Positions 28,476-37,602 of a DNA stretch of 64,000 nt are shown here, in pieces. Source of the DNA: Escherichia fergusonii ATCC 35469 (GTDB lineage: Bacteria; Pseudomonadota; Gammaproteobacteria; Enterobacterales; Enterobacteriaceae); NCBI RefSeq assembly GCF_000026225.1, contig NC_011740.1, forward strand, positions 1 through 64,000, written 5' to 3'. A model generated the notes under the pieces. That model searched no databases, was not told the DNA's origin, and saw nothing but the letters and a program-made list of their open reading frames with translations. Position numbers and translations under genes: made by a program. Position 1 is the stretch's first letter. The number at the start of each line of letters is the position of its first letter.

Positions 28476-30257
28476 TTACGCCAGCGTCATCAGGGTATCG
28501 CCAACCGCAACGGCGTCTCCGGCCTTGACCGCAATACCACGAACAGTTCCCGCCTGTGCAGCGCGGATCTCGGTTTCCATTTTCATCGCTTCAAGGATCA
28601 GCAGCACATCACCTTCAGCGACGCTTTGTCCTTCGGTAGCGATGATTTTCCAGATATTCCCGGCCAGCGGTGCGGTTACCGGAGTACCACTCCCGGCAGG
28701 TGCGGCAGCTGGTGCGGAAGGTTGAGCGACGGTCGTGGTGGCAACTTGCTGAATGTCGCCACCTTCGCTTACTTTCACCACAAAAGCTTTGCCTTCAACT
28801 TCAACGGTGTAAATTCCAGAAGAAGATGGCGCTTTTGCTTCAGTTTTCGCAGGTTCTGCCGGACGAGTACTTTCAATCTGCGGTACCGGTTCAAATGCTG
28901 CCGGATTTCCGCGATTTTCGAGGAATTTCAGCCCAATTTGTGGGAACAGGGCAACTGTCAGCACGTCGTCAATGGCGTTACCAGCAAGTTTGATACCTTT
29001 TTCTGCTGCCTGGCGTTTCACTTCCTCTTCCAGTTGTGCCAGTTCAGGTTTCAGCAGATCGGCGGGGCGACAAGTGATAGCGACGTCGCCTTTTAACACT
29101 TCAGCCTGCAGAGCCGCGTTTACCGGAGCAGGCGTCAGGCCATACTCACCTTTCAGAATGCCAGCAGTTTCTTTAGCAATAGTTTTATAACGCTCACCCG
29201 TCAGAACATTAAGTACCGCCTGAGTACCAACAATTTGAGAGGTTGGTGTAACCAGCGGGATAAAGCCCAGATCTTCACGCACGCGTGGAATCTCGCTCAG
29301 CACAGCATCCAGTTTGTCGGAAGCATTTTGCTGTTTCAGCTGGCTTTCAAGGTTGGTCAACATGCCACCTGGCACTTGTGCCACCAGAATACGGCTGTCG
29401 TAACCTTTCAACTGGCCTTCAAACGCATGGTATTTCTTGCGTACATCGCGGAAATAAGCTGCGATTTTTTCCAGACGTTGAATATCCAGTCCGGTATCGA
29501 ATTCCGTTCCGGCAAGTGTGGCGACCAGGGCTTCAGTTGCAGGATGGGCGTAGGTGGCACTCATTGAAGATATTGCCGTATCAACACCATCTACACCTGC
29601 TTCGATAGCTTTCAACAGTGCCATCTCTGCCATCCCGGTAGTGGCGTGGCAATGCAGATGCAGTTTCACGTCATAACGCTGTTTAATTGCGTGAACCAGT
29701 TCCCAGGATGCACCTGGTGTCAGAATGCCCGACATATCTTTAATAGCGATAGAGTCTACGCCGATCTCCAGTAACTGCTCAGTCAGATCCAGCCAGGTTT
29801 GCAGGGTATGTACCGGGCTTGTGGTGTAGGAGAGCGTTCCCTGAGCGTGAGCACCATGGCTCCGTACAGCACGCAACGCTGCCTGCATATTGCGTGGATC
29901 GTTCATCGCATCGAAAACGCGGAACACATCCATGCCGTTTTTCACCGCGCGTTCAACGAAACGTTCCACGACGTCGTCAGCGTAGTGGCGATAACCCAGG
30001 AGATTTTGTCCGCGCAGCAACATCTGCAACGGCGTTTTCGGCATCGCTTTTTTCAGTTCACGCAGGCGGACCCATGGATCTTCACCCAGAAAGCGAATGC
30101 AGGCGTCATAGGTTGCACCGCCCCAGCACTCCAGTGAACCGTAGCCGATGTTATCGAGTTCTGCGGCGATGGGGAGCATATCGTCCAGGCGCAGACGCGT
30201 GGCGAAAAGAGATTGGTGCGCATCGCGCAGGACCACGTCAGTAATGGAAATAGTCAT
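28476..30257 (-). CDS. oadA: oxaloacetate decarboxylase alpha subunit (biotin carboxyltransferase)
   Basis: A 593-residue soluble subunit that transfers the carboxyl group of oxaloacetate to its own biotin, releasing pyruvate. The N-terminal carboxyltransferase domain begins with the signature RDAHQSLFATRLR. A Pro/Ala-rich hinge lies near 505-525. The C-terminal biotinyl domain carries EAMKMETE with biotinylated K559. GGGAGGAA precedes the ATG. It sits between oadG and oadB in the usual GAB order. Confidence 0.96.
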   Translation of the reverse strand: MTISITDVVLRDAHQSLFATRLRLDDMLPIAAELDNIGYGSLECWGGATYDACIRFLGEDPWVRLRELKKAMPKTPLQMLLRGQNLLGYRHYADDVVERFVERAVKNGMDVFRVFDAMNDPRNMQAALRAVRSHGAHAQGTLSYTTSPVHTLQTWLDLTEQLLEIGVDSIAIKDMSGILTPGASWELVHAIKQRYDVKLHLHCHATTGMAEMALLKAIEAGVDGVDTAISSMSATYAHPATEALVATLAGTEFDTGLDIQRLEKIAAYFRDVRKKYHAFEGQLKGYDSRILVAQVPGGMLTNLESQLKQQNASDKLDAVLSEIPRVREDLGFIPLVTPTSQIVGTQAVLNVLTGERYKTIAKETAGILKGEYGLTPAPVNAALQAEVLKGDVAITCRPADLLKPELAQLEEEVKRQAAEKGIKLAGNAIDDVLTVALFPQIGLKFLENRGNPAAFEPVPQIESTRPAEPAKTEAKAPSSSGIYTVEVEGKAFVVKVSEGGDIQQVATTTVAQPSAPAAAPAGSGTPVTAPLAGNIWKIIATEGQSVAEGDVLLILEAMKMETEIRAAQAGTVRGIAVKAGDAVAVGDTLMTLA

Positions 30258-30272
30258 AGGTTCCTCCCTGAA

Positions 30273-30521
30273 TTACGAATTAAGACGGCGATGATGATGA
30301 ATGGCGGCAGCGATTACCGGCTTCAGGCGGCTGAAATCATCAGCTGGTGCAGCGGTAGTGGCGGCAGGTTTTGGTGCGGCAACCGGCTCCGGGAAGAAGC
30401 GGTTAACGGCGACGGACATACTTTTAATGGCGAGGATAAGCAGGCAGAGAAAGCCCAGAACAAAACCCATCCCCAGAAACATCAGCGTGAAGCCTTCGCC
30501 TAAAAGTTGTGCAGCGTTCAT
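30273..30521 (-). CDS. oadG: oxaloacetate decarboxylase gamma subunit
   Basis: An 82-residue subunit with one N-terminal membrane span (about residues 8-32, LMFLGMGFVLGFLCLLIL). A Pro/Ala-rich linker follows, then a short C-terminal tail with IHHHRR, where the family binds Zn2+ and docks OadA. It stabilises the alpha-beta complex. It lies 15 bases before oadA and 150 bases after citS; that gap contains a large hairpin. Confidence 0.92.
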   Translation of the reverse strand: MNAAQLLGEGFTLMFLGMGFVLGFLCLLILAIKSMSVAVNRFFPEPVAAPKPAATTAAPADDFSRLKPVIAAAIHHHRRLNS

Positions 30522-30560
30522 AGATGTATCTCAAGCGGAGGCACAACGACGCGACAGAGC

Positions 30561-30645
30561 GTTAATCTTCTTTTCTTGCTAAGAAAGGGTGGACTTCCCG
30601 GAACCGCCCCTGGCTCAGGTCCCTTTCTTAGCAGAAGAATTAACG
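30561..30645 (-). other. large hairpin between citS and oadG
   Basis: TGCTAAGAAAGGG (30577-30589) is perfectly repeated in inverted form as CCCTTTCTTAGCA (30621-30633). The pairing extends outwards through GTTAATCTTC (30561-30570) against GAAGAATTAAC (30634-30644) with a bulge. It occupies most of the 150-bp citS-oadG gap. There is no T-run on the minus strand, so it looks like an mRNA processing or stability element that could set citS and oadGAB expression apart. Confidence 0.75.
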
Positions 30646-30671
30646 ACCCATCGCGCCATTGTGCGAACAGG

Positions 30672-32012
30672 TTAAACCATCATCCCAAATACAATACTGG
30701 CGATAACCAGCACGATACCGCCACCCAGACGGGAGGAGATCTGTGCATAAGAGATCAGGTTCATACGGTTACAAGCAGACAGCACTTCCAGGTCACCGGA
30801 ACCACCACGGTTAGCCATACACAGGCCAGCGGTAATTGCTGATTCGATCGGGAAGAAGCCAATTATCCAACCACCCAGTGCAGCACCGACGACGGCACCC
30901 ACTACGATAAATGCAGCGATAACCACGTTAGCGAAGGTGATAGCGTCGATGATTTCTTGCAGGTCGGTATAGCAAACGCCAACCCCTACCATCAGCACCC
31001 ACAGCAGTTGCTTGGAGAAGAAGTCAGACAGGCGTTTAGCACCCGCTTTGATTTCAGGAGAACACAGACCAGAGGCGTTCAGTGCTGCAACGATCAGAAC
31101 CATCCATGCGAAGTAGTGGATAGATACGCCACCAATGCTTGGCAGGATTTTCTTCGCCATGACATAAGCCAGCAGGAAGCAGGTGGTCGCCAGTACCATA
31201 CCTACAGCCGTTTCACGATGGGTTATCTGGCCTGCTTTTTCATCATCTTCTGCTCTGAAAGAGGCTTTACGAACCAGTTCGCCTTCACCGCTCAATACCG
31301 GGTATTTTTTACCGACGATATCAAGAACAGCAGCCATAACGATGGCGAAAATGTTAGCGATGGTCAGAATGGCGATTGCAGTTGAGTAGTACTCTTCACG
31401 AGAACGGCCGGTGATGGAGTGATAAATTTCAGACAGCGGAACAGCACCCGCACCGTTACCACCACCCATGATTGGCAGAACGTACAGCATCATGATGCGG
31501 TCAACTGGAATACCAAAGCACAGACCAATTAAAATACCGAATACAGATGCACCGAGAATCCCCACCAGAATGGTCGGAATATAACCCAGCAGAGATTTTA
31601 TAAGCAGACGACGGTTAACCGACAAAATGGCGCCGGTAATCAGCACGGCAATAAACAAGTTAAGGAAGTTACTTTTATCCATAACATTGCTAATGGTGTC
31701 GATTTCTTTCTGAGTAAAAATACCAGCATAAACAAAATATGCCGCTACCAGAAATATCATTACTGGTGCGCCACCAATATATTTGTTAAATATCGGCAGG
31801 CGCTTACCAATCTCACCAAAAATAGCGCCAATAATAAACATGATTGCGAAACCACCGACCAGGTCGTTTGGCAATGAATCATTAAAATGCGAAAGTAATA
31901 GTGTAATTAACGCAAACGCGTAAAGCGGAAGCGGCATGCCGAATATTTTAAAACTCAGCAAGGCATTCGCGCCTTTTTTCTCCGTGACCGGAGCCTGGCT
32001 GATGTTACTCAT
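30672..32012 (-). CDS. citS: Na+-dependent citrate symporter CitS
   Basis: A 446-residue inner-membrane transporter of the 2-hydroxycarboxylate (2HCT) family that brings in citrate with Na+ and protons. The two reentrant-loop GGxG motifs are visible in GGGNGAGAVPLSEIY (about 197-211) and NRGGSGDLEVLSACNRM (about 401-417). About eleven hydrophobic spans. It is the first gene of the leftward operon citS-oadGAB(-citAB), divergent from citC across a 259-bp control region. Confidence 0.95.
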   Translation of the reverse strand: MSNISQAPVTEKKGANALLSFKIFGMPLPLYAFALITLLLSHFNDSLPNDLVGGFAIMFIIGAIFGEIGKRLPIFNKYIGGAPVMIFLVAAYFVYAGIFTQKEIDTISNVMDKSNFLNLFIAVLITGAILSVNRRLLIKSLLGYIPTILVGILGASVFGILIGLCFGIPVDRIMMLYVLPIMGGGNGAGAVPLSEIYHSITGRSREEYYSTAIAILTIANIFAIVMAAVLDIVGKKYPVLSGEGELVRKASFRAEDDEKAGQITHRETAVGMVLATTCFLLAYVMAKKILPSIGGVSIHYFAWMVLIVAALNASGLCSPEIKAGAKRLSDFFSKQLLWVLMVGVGVCYTDLQEIIDAITFANVVIAAFIVVGAVVGAALGGWIIGFFPIESAITAGLCMANRGGSGDLEVLSACNRMNLISYAQISSRLGGGIVLVIASIVFGMMV

Positions 32013-32271
32013 AAACTATCCTGTTTAAGTAAAAAAGTTAAAATGGCGAGGCAGCCTGAATGGTAAGCAATCAGAAGGTGGGCAGGTTGTGATTTTGTTC
32101 ACCGAATCAAGAGTGTTTTTATTGATTTAATTATTTTATTTCACCCAATTAATTAAATGCATAAAATCAATAAGCCAGATAAAAATACCCTGCAGAATGT
32201 GAGCAGAATAAAAGAATGATCCCCCCAGCAATGGCGAAATACGCCTGTATATTTTCTACAGGTGGGAAATA
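32013..32271. promoter_or_regulatory. divergent citS / citC control region
   Basis: A 259-bp AT-rich region between the two divergent citrate operons. It holds a CRP-type site (32088-32103) and an inverted pair, TTATTGATTT (32119-32128) and AAATCAATAA (32164-32173). The pair lies roughly central to both genes, where the CitB regulator would be expected to act. The assignment to CitB is inference from the Klebsiella arrangement. Confidence 0.75.
32088..32103 (+). promoter_or_regulatory. CRP-type binding site upstream of citS
   Basis: TGTGA, six bases, TCACC: a one-mismatch match to the CRP consensus TGTGA-N6-TCACA, 76 bp upstream of the citS ATG. Catabolite control of citrate fermentation by CRP is known in Klebsiella. 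Confidence 0.75.
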
Positions 32272-33282
32272 GTGAATATCATCTTTAAACAGTGTATTCC
32301 ACAACGGGATGCCAGGAACAGGGCTCGGCTGGTTGAGTTTCTTAGCGAGTCAGGGCTGACGTTGGAAGCCGATTGCGAAGTCATGGTACTGGCAGAGCAA
32401 CGTGGGCGCCTGGTCGGCTGCGGCGCTATTGCGGGTAATGTCATTAAAGATATCGCCATCGACCCTACTGCGCGTGGTGACGGCCTGAGTCTGAAATTGC
32501 TCACTGAACTACTTATACTGGCTTGTGAGATGGGACGTAACGATCTTTTTCTGTTTACCAAACCGGAAAACGTCGTGCTTTTTTCTGGCGCTGGTTTTTT
32601 CCCTATTGCGCAGACAGAGCACGTTGTTCTGATGGAAAATAGCCGTGAACGGCTGACACGTTATTGCCGACAACTTGCATTATATCGCCAGCCAGGAAAT
32701 AAAATTGGCGCAATTGTAATGAATGCCAATCCATTTACCCTCGGGCATCGTTATCTCGTAGAGCAGGCATTAAAACAGTGCGACTGGTTGCATATATTTG
32801 TAGTTCAGGAAGATGCCTCTTTTTTCAGTTATCTCGATCGCTGGAAATTAATTGAACAGGGTATTTTGGGAATGGATCGTGTGACACTGCATCCAGGATC
32901 GTCATATATCATTTCTCGAGCCACTTTCCCGGGTTATTTCCTCAAGGATAAAGGCGTGATAGATGAAAGCCACAGCCAAATCGATTTACAACTCTTTCGT
33001 GATCACCTCGCGCCCGCATTAGGCATCACACACCGCTTTGTGGGTACAGAACCAAACTGCCAGCTGACCCGCGCCTATAACCAGAAAATGAAAACGCTGC
33101 TGGCACCCGCCATTGAAGTGGTGGAACTACCCAGAACAGAAAAAGAAGGCGCTGCAATTTCAGCTTCTCGCGTGCGCAAACTTTACAACGAACGAAACTG
33201 GCAGGCACTGGCGCCGCTGGTTCCTTCTTCAACACTCGCTTTTTTGACGCGTCTGGCGGCCGGTAATACGGAAACGGCATGA
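32272..33282 (+). CDS. citC: citrate lyase ligase (acetate:SH-citrate lyase ligase)
   Basis: A 336-residue enzyme that acetylates the prosthetic group of citrate lyase with acetate and ATP, switching the lyase on. The N-terminal half has GNAT-like features (GNVIKDIAIDPTARGDGLSLKLL region near 55-80). The C-terminal nucleotidyltransferase domain contains NPFTLGHRYLVEQA near 153-166. The start is GTG at 32272 with GGTGGG just upstream. First gene of the rightward operon citCDEFXG. Confidence 0.94.
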   Translation: MNIIFKQCIPQRDARNRARLVEFLSESGLTLEADCEVMVLAEQRGRLVGCGAIAGNVIKDIAIDPTARGDGLSLKLLTELLILACEMGRNDLFLFTKPENVVLFSGAGFFPIAQTEHVVLMENSRERLTRYCRQLALYRQPGNKIGAIVMNANPFTLGHRYLVEQALKQCDWLHIFVVQEDASFFSYLDRWKLIEQGILGMDRVTLHPGSSYIISRATFPGYFLKDKGVIDESHSQIDLQLFRDHLAPALGITHRFVGTEPNCQLTRAYNQKMKTLLAPAIEVVELPRTEKEGAAISASRVRKLYNERNWQALAPLVPSSTLAFLTRLAAGNTETA

Positions 33283-33311
33283 CATTTTCTTCGTGAATAA
33301 GGAAAGAACAG

Positions 33312-33605
33312 ATGGAAATTATTAAAGACGCCCTGGCCGGCACGCTGGAATCCAGCGATGTCATGGTCAGAATTGGCCCTTGCGATGAACCAGGAATACA
33401 CCTGGAACTGGAGAGCCTGGTGAAACAACAATTTGGCAACGCCATTGAACGCGTTGCCCGCGAAACCCTGGCGAAGCTGGGCGTGGAACGTGCACACGTA
33501 GTGATTGATGACAAAGGTGCGCTGGAGTGTGTGTTACGTGCTCGCGTACAGGCAGCGGTAATGCGTGCTGCAGAACAAACGGAAATTCAGTGGGGGGCAA
33601 TATGA
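33312..33605 (+). CDS. citD: citrate lyase gamma subunit (acyl carrier protein)
   Basis: A 97-residue acyl carrier protein of citrate lyase. S14 in GTLESSD is the expected attachment site for the 2'-(5''-triphosphoribosyl)-3'-dephospho-CoA prosthetic group made by CitG and attached by CitX. Its stop overlaps the citE ATG (ATGA). Confidence 0.95.
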   Translation: MEIIKDALAGTLESSDVMVRIGPCDEPGIHLELESLVKQQFGNAIERVARETLAKLGVERAHVVIDDKGALECVLRARVQAAVMRAAEQTEIQWGAI

Positions 33606-34471
33606 AACCACGTCGCAGTATGTTGTTTATCCCGGGTGCAAATGCCGCCATGTTAAGTACTTCCTTCGTTTATGGCGCAGATGCCGTCATGTTCGATCTG
33701 GAAGATGCTGTTTCTCTGCGTGAAAAAGATTCCGCTCGTCTGCTGGTACATCACGCACTACAGCATCCGCTGTATCAGGATGTAGAAACCGTTGTCCGTA
33801 TCAACCCACTCAATACGCCGTTTGGTCTGGCTGATCTGGAAGCTGTAGTTCGTGCCGGAGTGAATATTGTTCGCCTGCCGAAAACTGACAGTAAAGAAGA
33901 TGTTCTGGAGCTGGAAGCGCACGTTGAGCGTATTGAACGTGAATGCGGACGTGAGCCTGGCAGCACGAAATTAATGGCGGCAATTGAGTCTGCTGTGGGT
34001 GTTGTCAATGCGGTTGAGATCGCGACATCTTCCCCGCGCATGGTCGCTATTGCTCTGGCGGCTTTTGACTATGTGATGGATATGGGCACCAGCCGTGGCG
34101 ATGGCACTGAGCTATTTTACGCGCGTTGTGCGGTATTACATGCAGCTCGTGTGGCGAAAATTGCGGCCTACGATGTGGTGTGGTCAGACATTAACGATGA
34201 AGCGGGATTTGTCAAAGAAGCGCAACTGGCGAAAAACCTTGGTTTTAACGGTAAATCCCTGGTAAACCCTCGTCAGATCGAGATGCTGCACCAGGTTTAT
34301 GCTCCGACGCGTGCTGAAGTAGGTCATGCACTGGAGGTGATTGCTGCGGCAGAAGACGCCGAAGAACGCGGCCTGGGCGTGGTGTCATTAAACGGCAAGA
34401 TGATAGATGGCCCGATTATCGATCACGCACGTAAAGTGGTGGCGCTGTCGGCTTCCGGATTTCGCGACTAA
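33602..34471 (+). CDS. citE: citrate lyase beta subunit (citryl-ACP lyase)
   Basis: A 289-residue TIM-barrel protein of the HpcH/HpaI aldolase superfamily that splits citryl-S-ACP into oxaloacetate and acetyl-S-ACP. The start is MKPRRSMLFIPG at 33602. MFDLEDAV near 38-45 and AAIESAVGVVNAVEIA near 126-141 carry the metal-binding acidic residues. An upstream open extension (to 33527) lies inside citD and is rejected. Confidence 0.95.
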   Translation: MKPRRSMLFIPGANAAMLSTSFVYGADAVMFDLEDAVSLREKDSARLLVHHALQHPLYQDVETVVRINPLNTPFGLADLEAVVRAGVNIVRLPKTDSKEDVLELEAHVERIERECGREPGSTKLMAAIESAVGVVNAVEIATSSPRMVAIALAAFDYVMDMGTSRGDGTELFYARCAVLHAARVAKIAAYDVVWSDINDEAGFVKEAQLAKNLGFNGKSLVNPRQIEMLHQVYAPTRAEVGHALEVIAAAEDAEERGLGVVSLNGKMIDGPIIDHARKVVALSASGFRD

Positions 34472-34483
34472 GGACAGGGAACA

Positions 34484-36004
34484 ATGAAAGACACCGTATC
34501 GATGCTGAATCAGCAATATGTTATGCCGGAAGGATTACAACCTTACGCGGGTGTGACTGCAAAAAGCCCATGGCTGGCGGATGAAAAAGAAAAACGTAGC
34601 CGTAAAATTTGTGACTCTCTGGAAGATGCCATTCGCCGCTCAGGTCTGCAAAACGGCATGACCATCTCCTTTCACCATGCGTTTCGTGGTGGCGATAAAG
34701 TTGTTAACCTGGTGGTAGCGAAACTGGCTGAAATGGGCTTTCGCGATCTGACACTGGCCTCCAGTTCACTGATTGATGCCCACTGGCCGCTGATTGAGCA
34801 CATTAAAAATGGCGTCATTCGCCAGATCTACACTTCCGGCCTGCGCGGCAAACTGGGTGAAGAAATCTCTGCCGGGCTGATGGAAAATCCGGTACAAATT
34901 CACTCCCACGGTGGTCGTGCGCACCTGGTGAAATCGGGTGAGCTGAGCATTGACGTTGCATTTCTCGGTGTACCGTGCTGTGACGAATTTGGTAACGCCA
35001 ACGGATTTAGCGGTAAATCTCGTTGCGGTTCACTGGGCTATGCCAAAGTGGATGCCGATGCGGCGAAATGTGTGGTACTGCTGACAGAAGAGTGGGTCGA
35101 TTATCCTAACTACCCAGCGAGTATTGCTCAGGATCAGGTTGATCTCATTGTCCAGGTCGAAGAAGTCGGTGATCCGGCAAAGATCACTGCAGGTGCTATT
35201 CGCCTGACCAGCAATCCTCGCGAACTGTTAATAGCCCGCAAGGCAGCGAATGTTATTGAGCATTCTGGTTATTTCAAAGACGGATTCTCGCTACAAACCG
35301 GTACTGGCGGTGCCTCGTTGGCAGTGACGCGTTTCCTCGAAGATAAAATGCGCCGTCTTAATATTACCGCTGGTTTTGGCCTTGGCGGGATCACTGGCAC
35401 GATGGTTGATCTGCATGAAAAAGGGCTGATCAAAGCGCTGCTTGATACCCAATCATTCGATGGAGATGCCGCTCGCTCGCTGGCAACTAACCCGAATCAT
35501 ATCGAAATTTCAGCGAATCAATATGCTAACCCCAGCTCTAAAGGTGTCTCTTGTGAGCGACTGAATGTGGTGATGCTGAGTGCGCTGGAAATTGACGTTA
35601 ACTTCAACGTTAACGTCATGACTGGTTCCAATGGCGTACTGCGCGGTGCATCCGGTGGTCATAGTGACACCGCAGCTGGTGCTGATCTCACTATTATCAC
35701 CGCACCCTTAGTGCGTGGTCGTATTCCGTGTGTCGTGGAAAAAGTACTGACCACCATAACACCGGGCGCCAGTGTTGACGTGCTGGTTACCGATCATGGT
35801 ATTGCTGTTAACCCGGCACGTCAGGATCTGATCGACAATCTGCGTGAAGCGGGTGTGCCGTTAATGACCATTGAACAGCTCCAGGCACGTGCCGAAATGC
35901 TCACCGGCAAACCAGAACCCATCGAATTTACTGATCGGGTGGTAGCTGTGGTGCGTTATCGTGATGGATCGGTCATTGATGTGATTCGCCAGGTGAAAAA
36001 CTGA
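34484..36004 (+). CDS. citF: citrate lyase alpha subunit (citrate:acetyl-ACP transferase)
   Basis: A 506-residue CoA-transferase-like subunit that exchanges citrate for the acetyl group on the acyl carrier protein. Typical CitF segments are visible: SFHHAFRGGDKVVN near 64-77 and GFGLGGITGTMVDLHEKGL near 297-315. It lies 12 bases after citE, and its stop overlaps the citX ATG (TGATG). Confidence 0.96.
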   Translation: MKDTVSMLNQQYVMPEGLQPYAGVTAKSPWLADEKEKRSRKICDSLEDAIRRSGLQNGMTISFHHAFRGGDKVVNLVVAKLAEMGFRDLTLASSSLIDAHWPLIEHIKNGVIRQIYTSGLRGKLGEEISAGLMENPVQIHSHGGRAHLVKSGELSIDVAFLGVPCCDEFGNANGFSGKSRCGSLGYAKVDADAAKCVVLLTEEWVDYPNYPASIAQDQVDLIVQVEEVGDPAKITAGAIRLTSNPRELLIARKAANVIEHSGYFKDGFSLQTGTGGASLAVTRFLEDKMRRLNITAGFGLGGITGTMVDLHEKGLIKALLDTQSFDGDAARSLATNPNHIEISANQYANPSSKGVSCERLNVVMLSALEIDVNFNVNVMTGSNGVLRGASGGHSDTAAGADLTIITAPLVRGRIPCVVEKVLTTITPGASVDVLVTDHGIAVNPARQDLIDNLREAGVPLMTIEQLQARAEMLTGKPEPIEFTDRVVAVVRYRDGSVIDVIRQVKN

Positions 36005-36555
36005 TGAATGGCGCAGACTTGCTGTCAGGCGGTCAGCCTGTCACGCTCGAAGAAATGCTGCTGGCTCGCGAAAAGCGGGCAGCAAGGCAACGGCATGCAG
36101 TGGCTTGCTACCGGGTGTCGTTAATCTCCCTGACGCTGGTCGCGCCGGGACAGGTAAAAAATTCACCTGTCTGGCAACGTGTGGCGGGCTATGCGCGTGA
36201 GGCTGTTCTCACGTGTTGCCAGCAACATGAGTGGGTAAGCGTCTGGGAAAAGAGCATTGATGAGCGCAGCGGGCCTGAATGGATGGCTGCGGTCTGCGCC
36301 CCGGCAAAAAACCTAAAACAGGCGATGCTACAACTGGAGGACGAACATCCTCTTGGCCGGCTCTGGGATATTGATGTCCTGGACAGCGAAGGGACGGGGA
36401 TTTCCCGTCGTGCACTGGGGCTGCCACCACGTCAATGCTTGATCTGTCAGGATGATGCGCACCTTTGCGCACGTGCCAGACGGCATACGCCTGAACTGCT
36501 GTTGGAAGAAATAACTAAAAGGATTGTAAGTTATGAGCGACGTCATCACGACTGA
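36004..36555 (+). CDS. citX: holo-citrate lyase synthase (apo-citrate lyase phosphoribosyl-dephospho-CoA transferase)
   Basis: A 183-residue transferase that attaches the triphosphoribosyl-dephospho-CoA group to CitD. The family motif HPLGRLWDIDVLD lies near residues 116-128, followed by a Cys-rich segment (PPRQCLICQDDAHLCARARRH region). It overlaps citF by one base at the start and citG by 23 bases at the end. The separate citX matches the E. coli/Salmonella order citCDEFXG. Confidence 0.93.
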   Translation: MNGADLLSGGQPVTLEEMLLAREKRAARQRHAVACYRVSLISLTLVAPGQVKNSPVWQRVAGYAREAVLTCCQQHEWVSVWEKSIDERSGPEWMAAVCAPAKNLKQAMLQLEDEHPLGRLWDIDVLDSEGTGISRRALGLPPRQCLICQDDAHLCARARRHTPELLLEEITKRIVSYERRHHD

Positions 36556-37444
36556 TCAACCTGCCAGTGCGACATCGTTACTACAGGCCAAAGGTATTGC
36601 AAACCTTGTAGAAAGAGCACTGCTCACCGAAGTACGTTTAACGCCAAAACCAGGTCTTGTGGATATTCGCAACTCCGGCGCCCATAAAGATATGGATTTA
36701 GCTCTGTTTGAAAAGAGTACGTTAGCGGTTGCACCGTGGATGGAAAATTTTTACCAGTTGGGATACGACACCTCTGCACTGGAAGCAGAACTCGTATTGC
36801 CGATGCTTCGCCCCATTGGTATGGCGTGCGAGGCCGATATGCTACAGGCGACAGGAGGAGTTAACACTCACCGTGGCGCAGTTTTCTCCTTTGGTTTAAT
36901 CAGTGCAGTCACAGGCCGCATGGTGGCACTGGAGGAAGAGCTCGAACAGAACCGTATTTGTTACTGGGTAGCAAGAATGTGTCGGGATCTGGTCGCAAAA
37001 GAGCTATCCAGTGAAGCGACAAACGCAGCAACCAGTAAAAGTGTCGAACACTTTTTACATTACGGTCTTTCTGGTGCGCGAGGCGAAGCTGAAAGCGGAT
37101 TCCAGACAGTGAGAACCGTCGCCTTGCCAATTTTTGAACGTATCCGCGCCCAAAACGAAGATATGAATCTGGCATTGCTGCAAACATTGTTGCATTTGAT
37201 GGCGTGGAATAACGACACCAACCTTGTCTCTCGCGGCGCCTTAAAAGGGTTGTATTACGTACAGCAGCAGGCGCAGAAAATGTTATGGGAAGGGGGCGTA
37301 TTAATGCGCGGTGGCCTGGAGGCATTACAGGCTTTCGACGATGAACTGATCGCCCGTAACCTGAGCCCAGGCGGTAGTGCTGACCTGTTAGCCGTTACCT
37401 GGTTTTTAAGCCACTTCCCGAAAGGCGAAACTTTCGCTGATTAA
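36533..37444 (+). CDS. citG: triphosphoribosyl-dephospho-CoA synthase
   Basis: A 303-residue enzyme that makes the citrate lyase prosthetic group precursor from dephospho-CoA and ATP. The family segment TPKPGLVDIRNSGAHKDMD lies near 37-55 and GVNTHRGAVFSFG near 108-120. Its ATG is inside the end of citX with AAGGA upstream, so translation is probably coupled. Last gene of the operon, followed by a hairpin. Confidence 0.95.
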   Translation: MSDVITTDQPASATSLLQAKGIANLVERALLTEVRLTPKPGLVDIRNSGAHKDMDLALFEKSTLAVAPWMENFYQLGYDTSALEAELVLPMLRPIGMACEADMLQATGGVNTHRGAVFSFGLISAVTGRMVALEEELEQNRICYWVARMCRDLVAKELSSEATNAATSKSVEHFLHYGLSGARGEAESGFQTVRTVALPIFERIRAQNEDMNLALLQTLLHLMAWNNDTNLVSRGALKGLYYVQQQAQKMLWEGGVLMRGGLEALQAFDDELIARNLSPGGSADLLAVTWFLSHFPKGETFAD

Positions 37445-37453
37445 TCTTCCTGT

Positions 37454-37482
37454 GATTCACCCTGCGGGGTGAATCATATCTT
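37454..37482 (+). terminator. citCDEFXG terminator
   Basis: GATTCACCC, TGCG and GGGTGAATC form a 9-bp stem with ATATCTTTT, ten bases after the citG stop. Confidence 0.88.
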
Positions 37483-37602
37483 TTACTGATTACCTTGCCT
37501 GTTTTACATTTAATTCTAATTATCCGCGTTTTTCTGTAGCAGCGTAACGAGACGCTGGGTACTCTGAAACGGTTTACGCAAAATTAACAAGAGAGAATAA
37601 CT

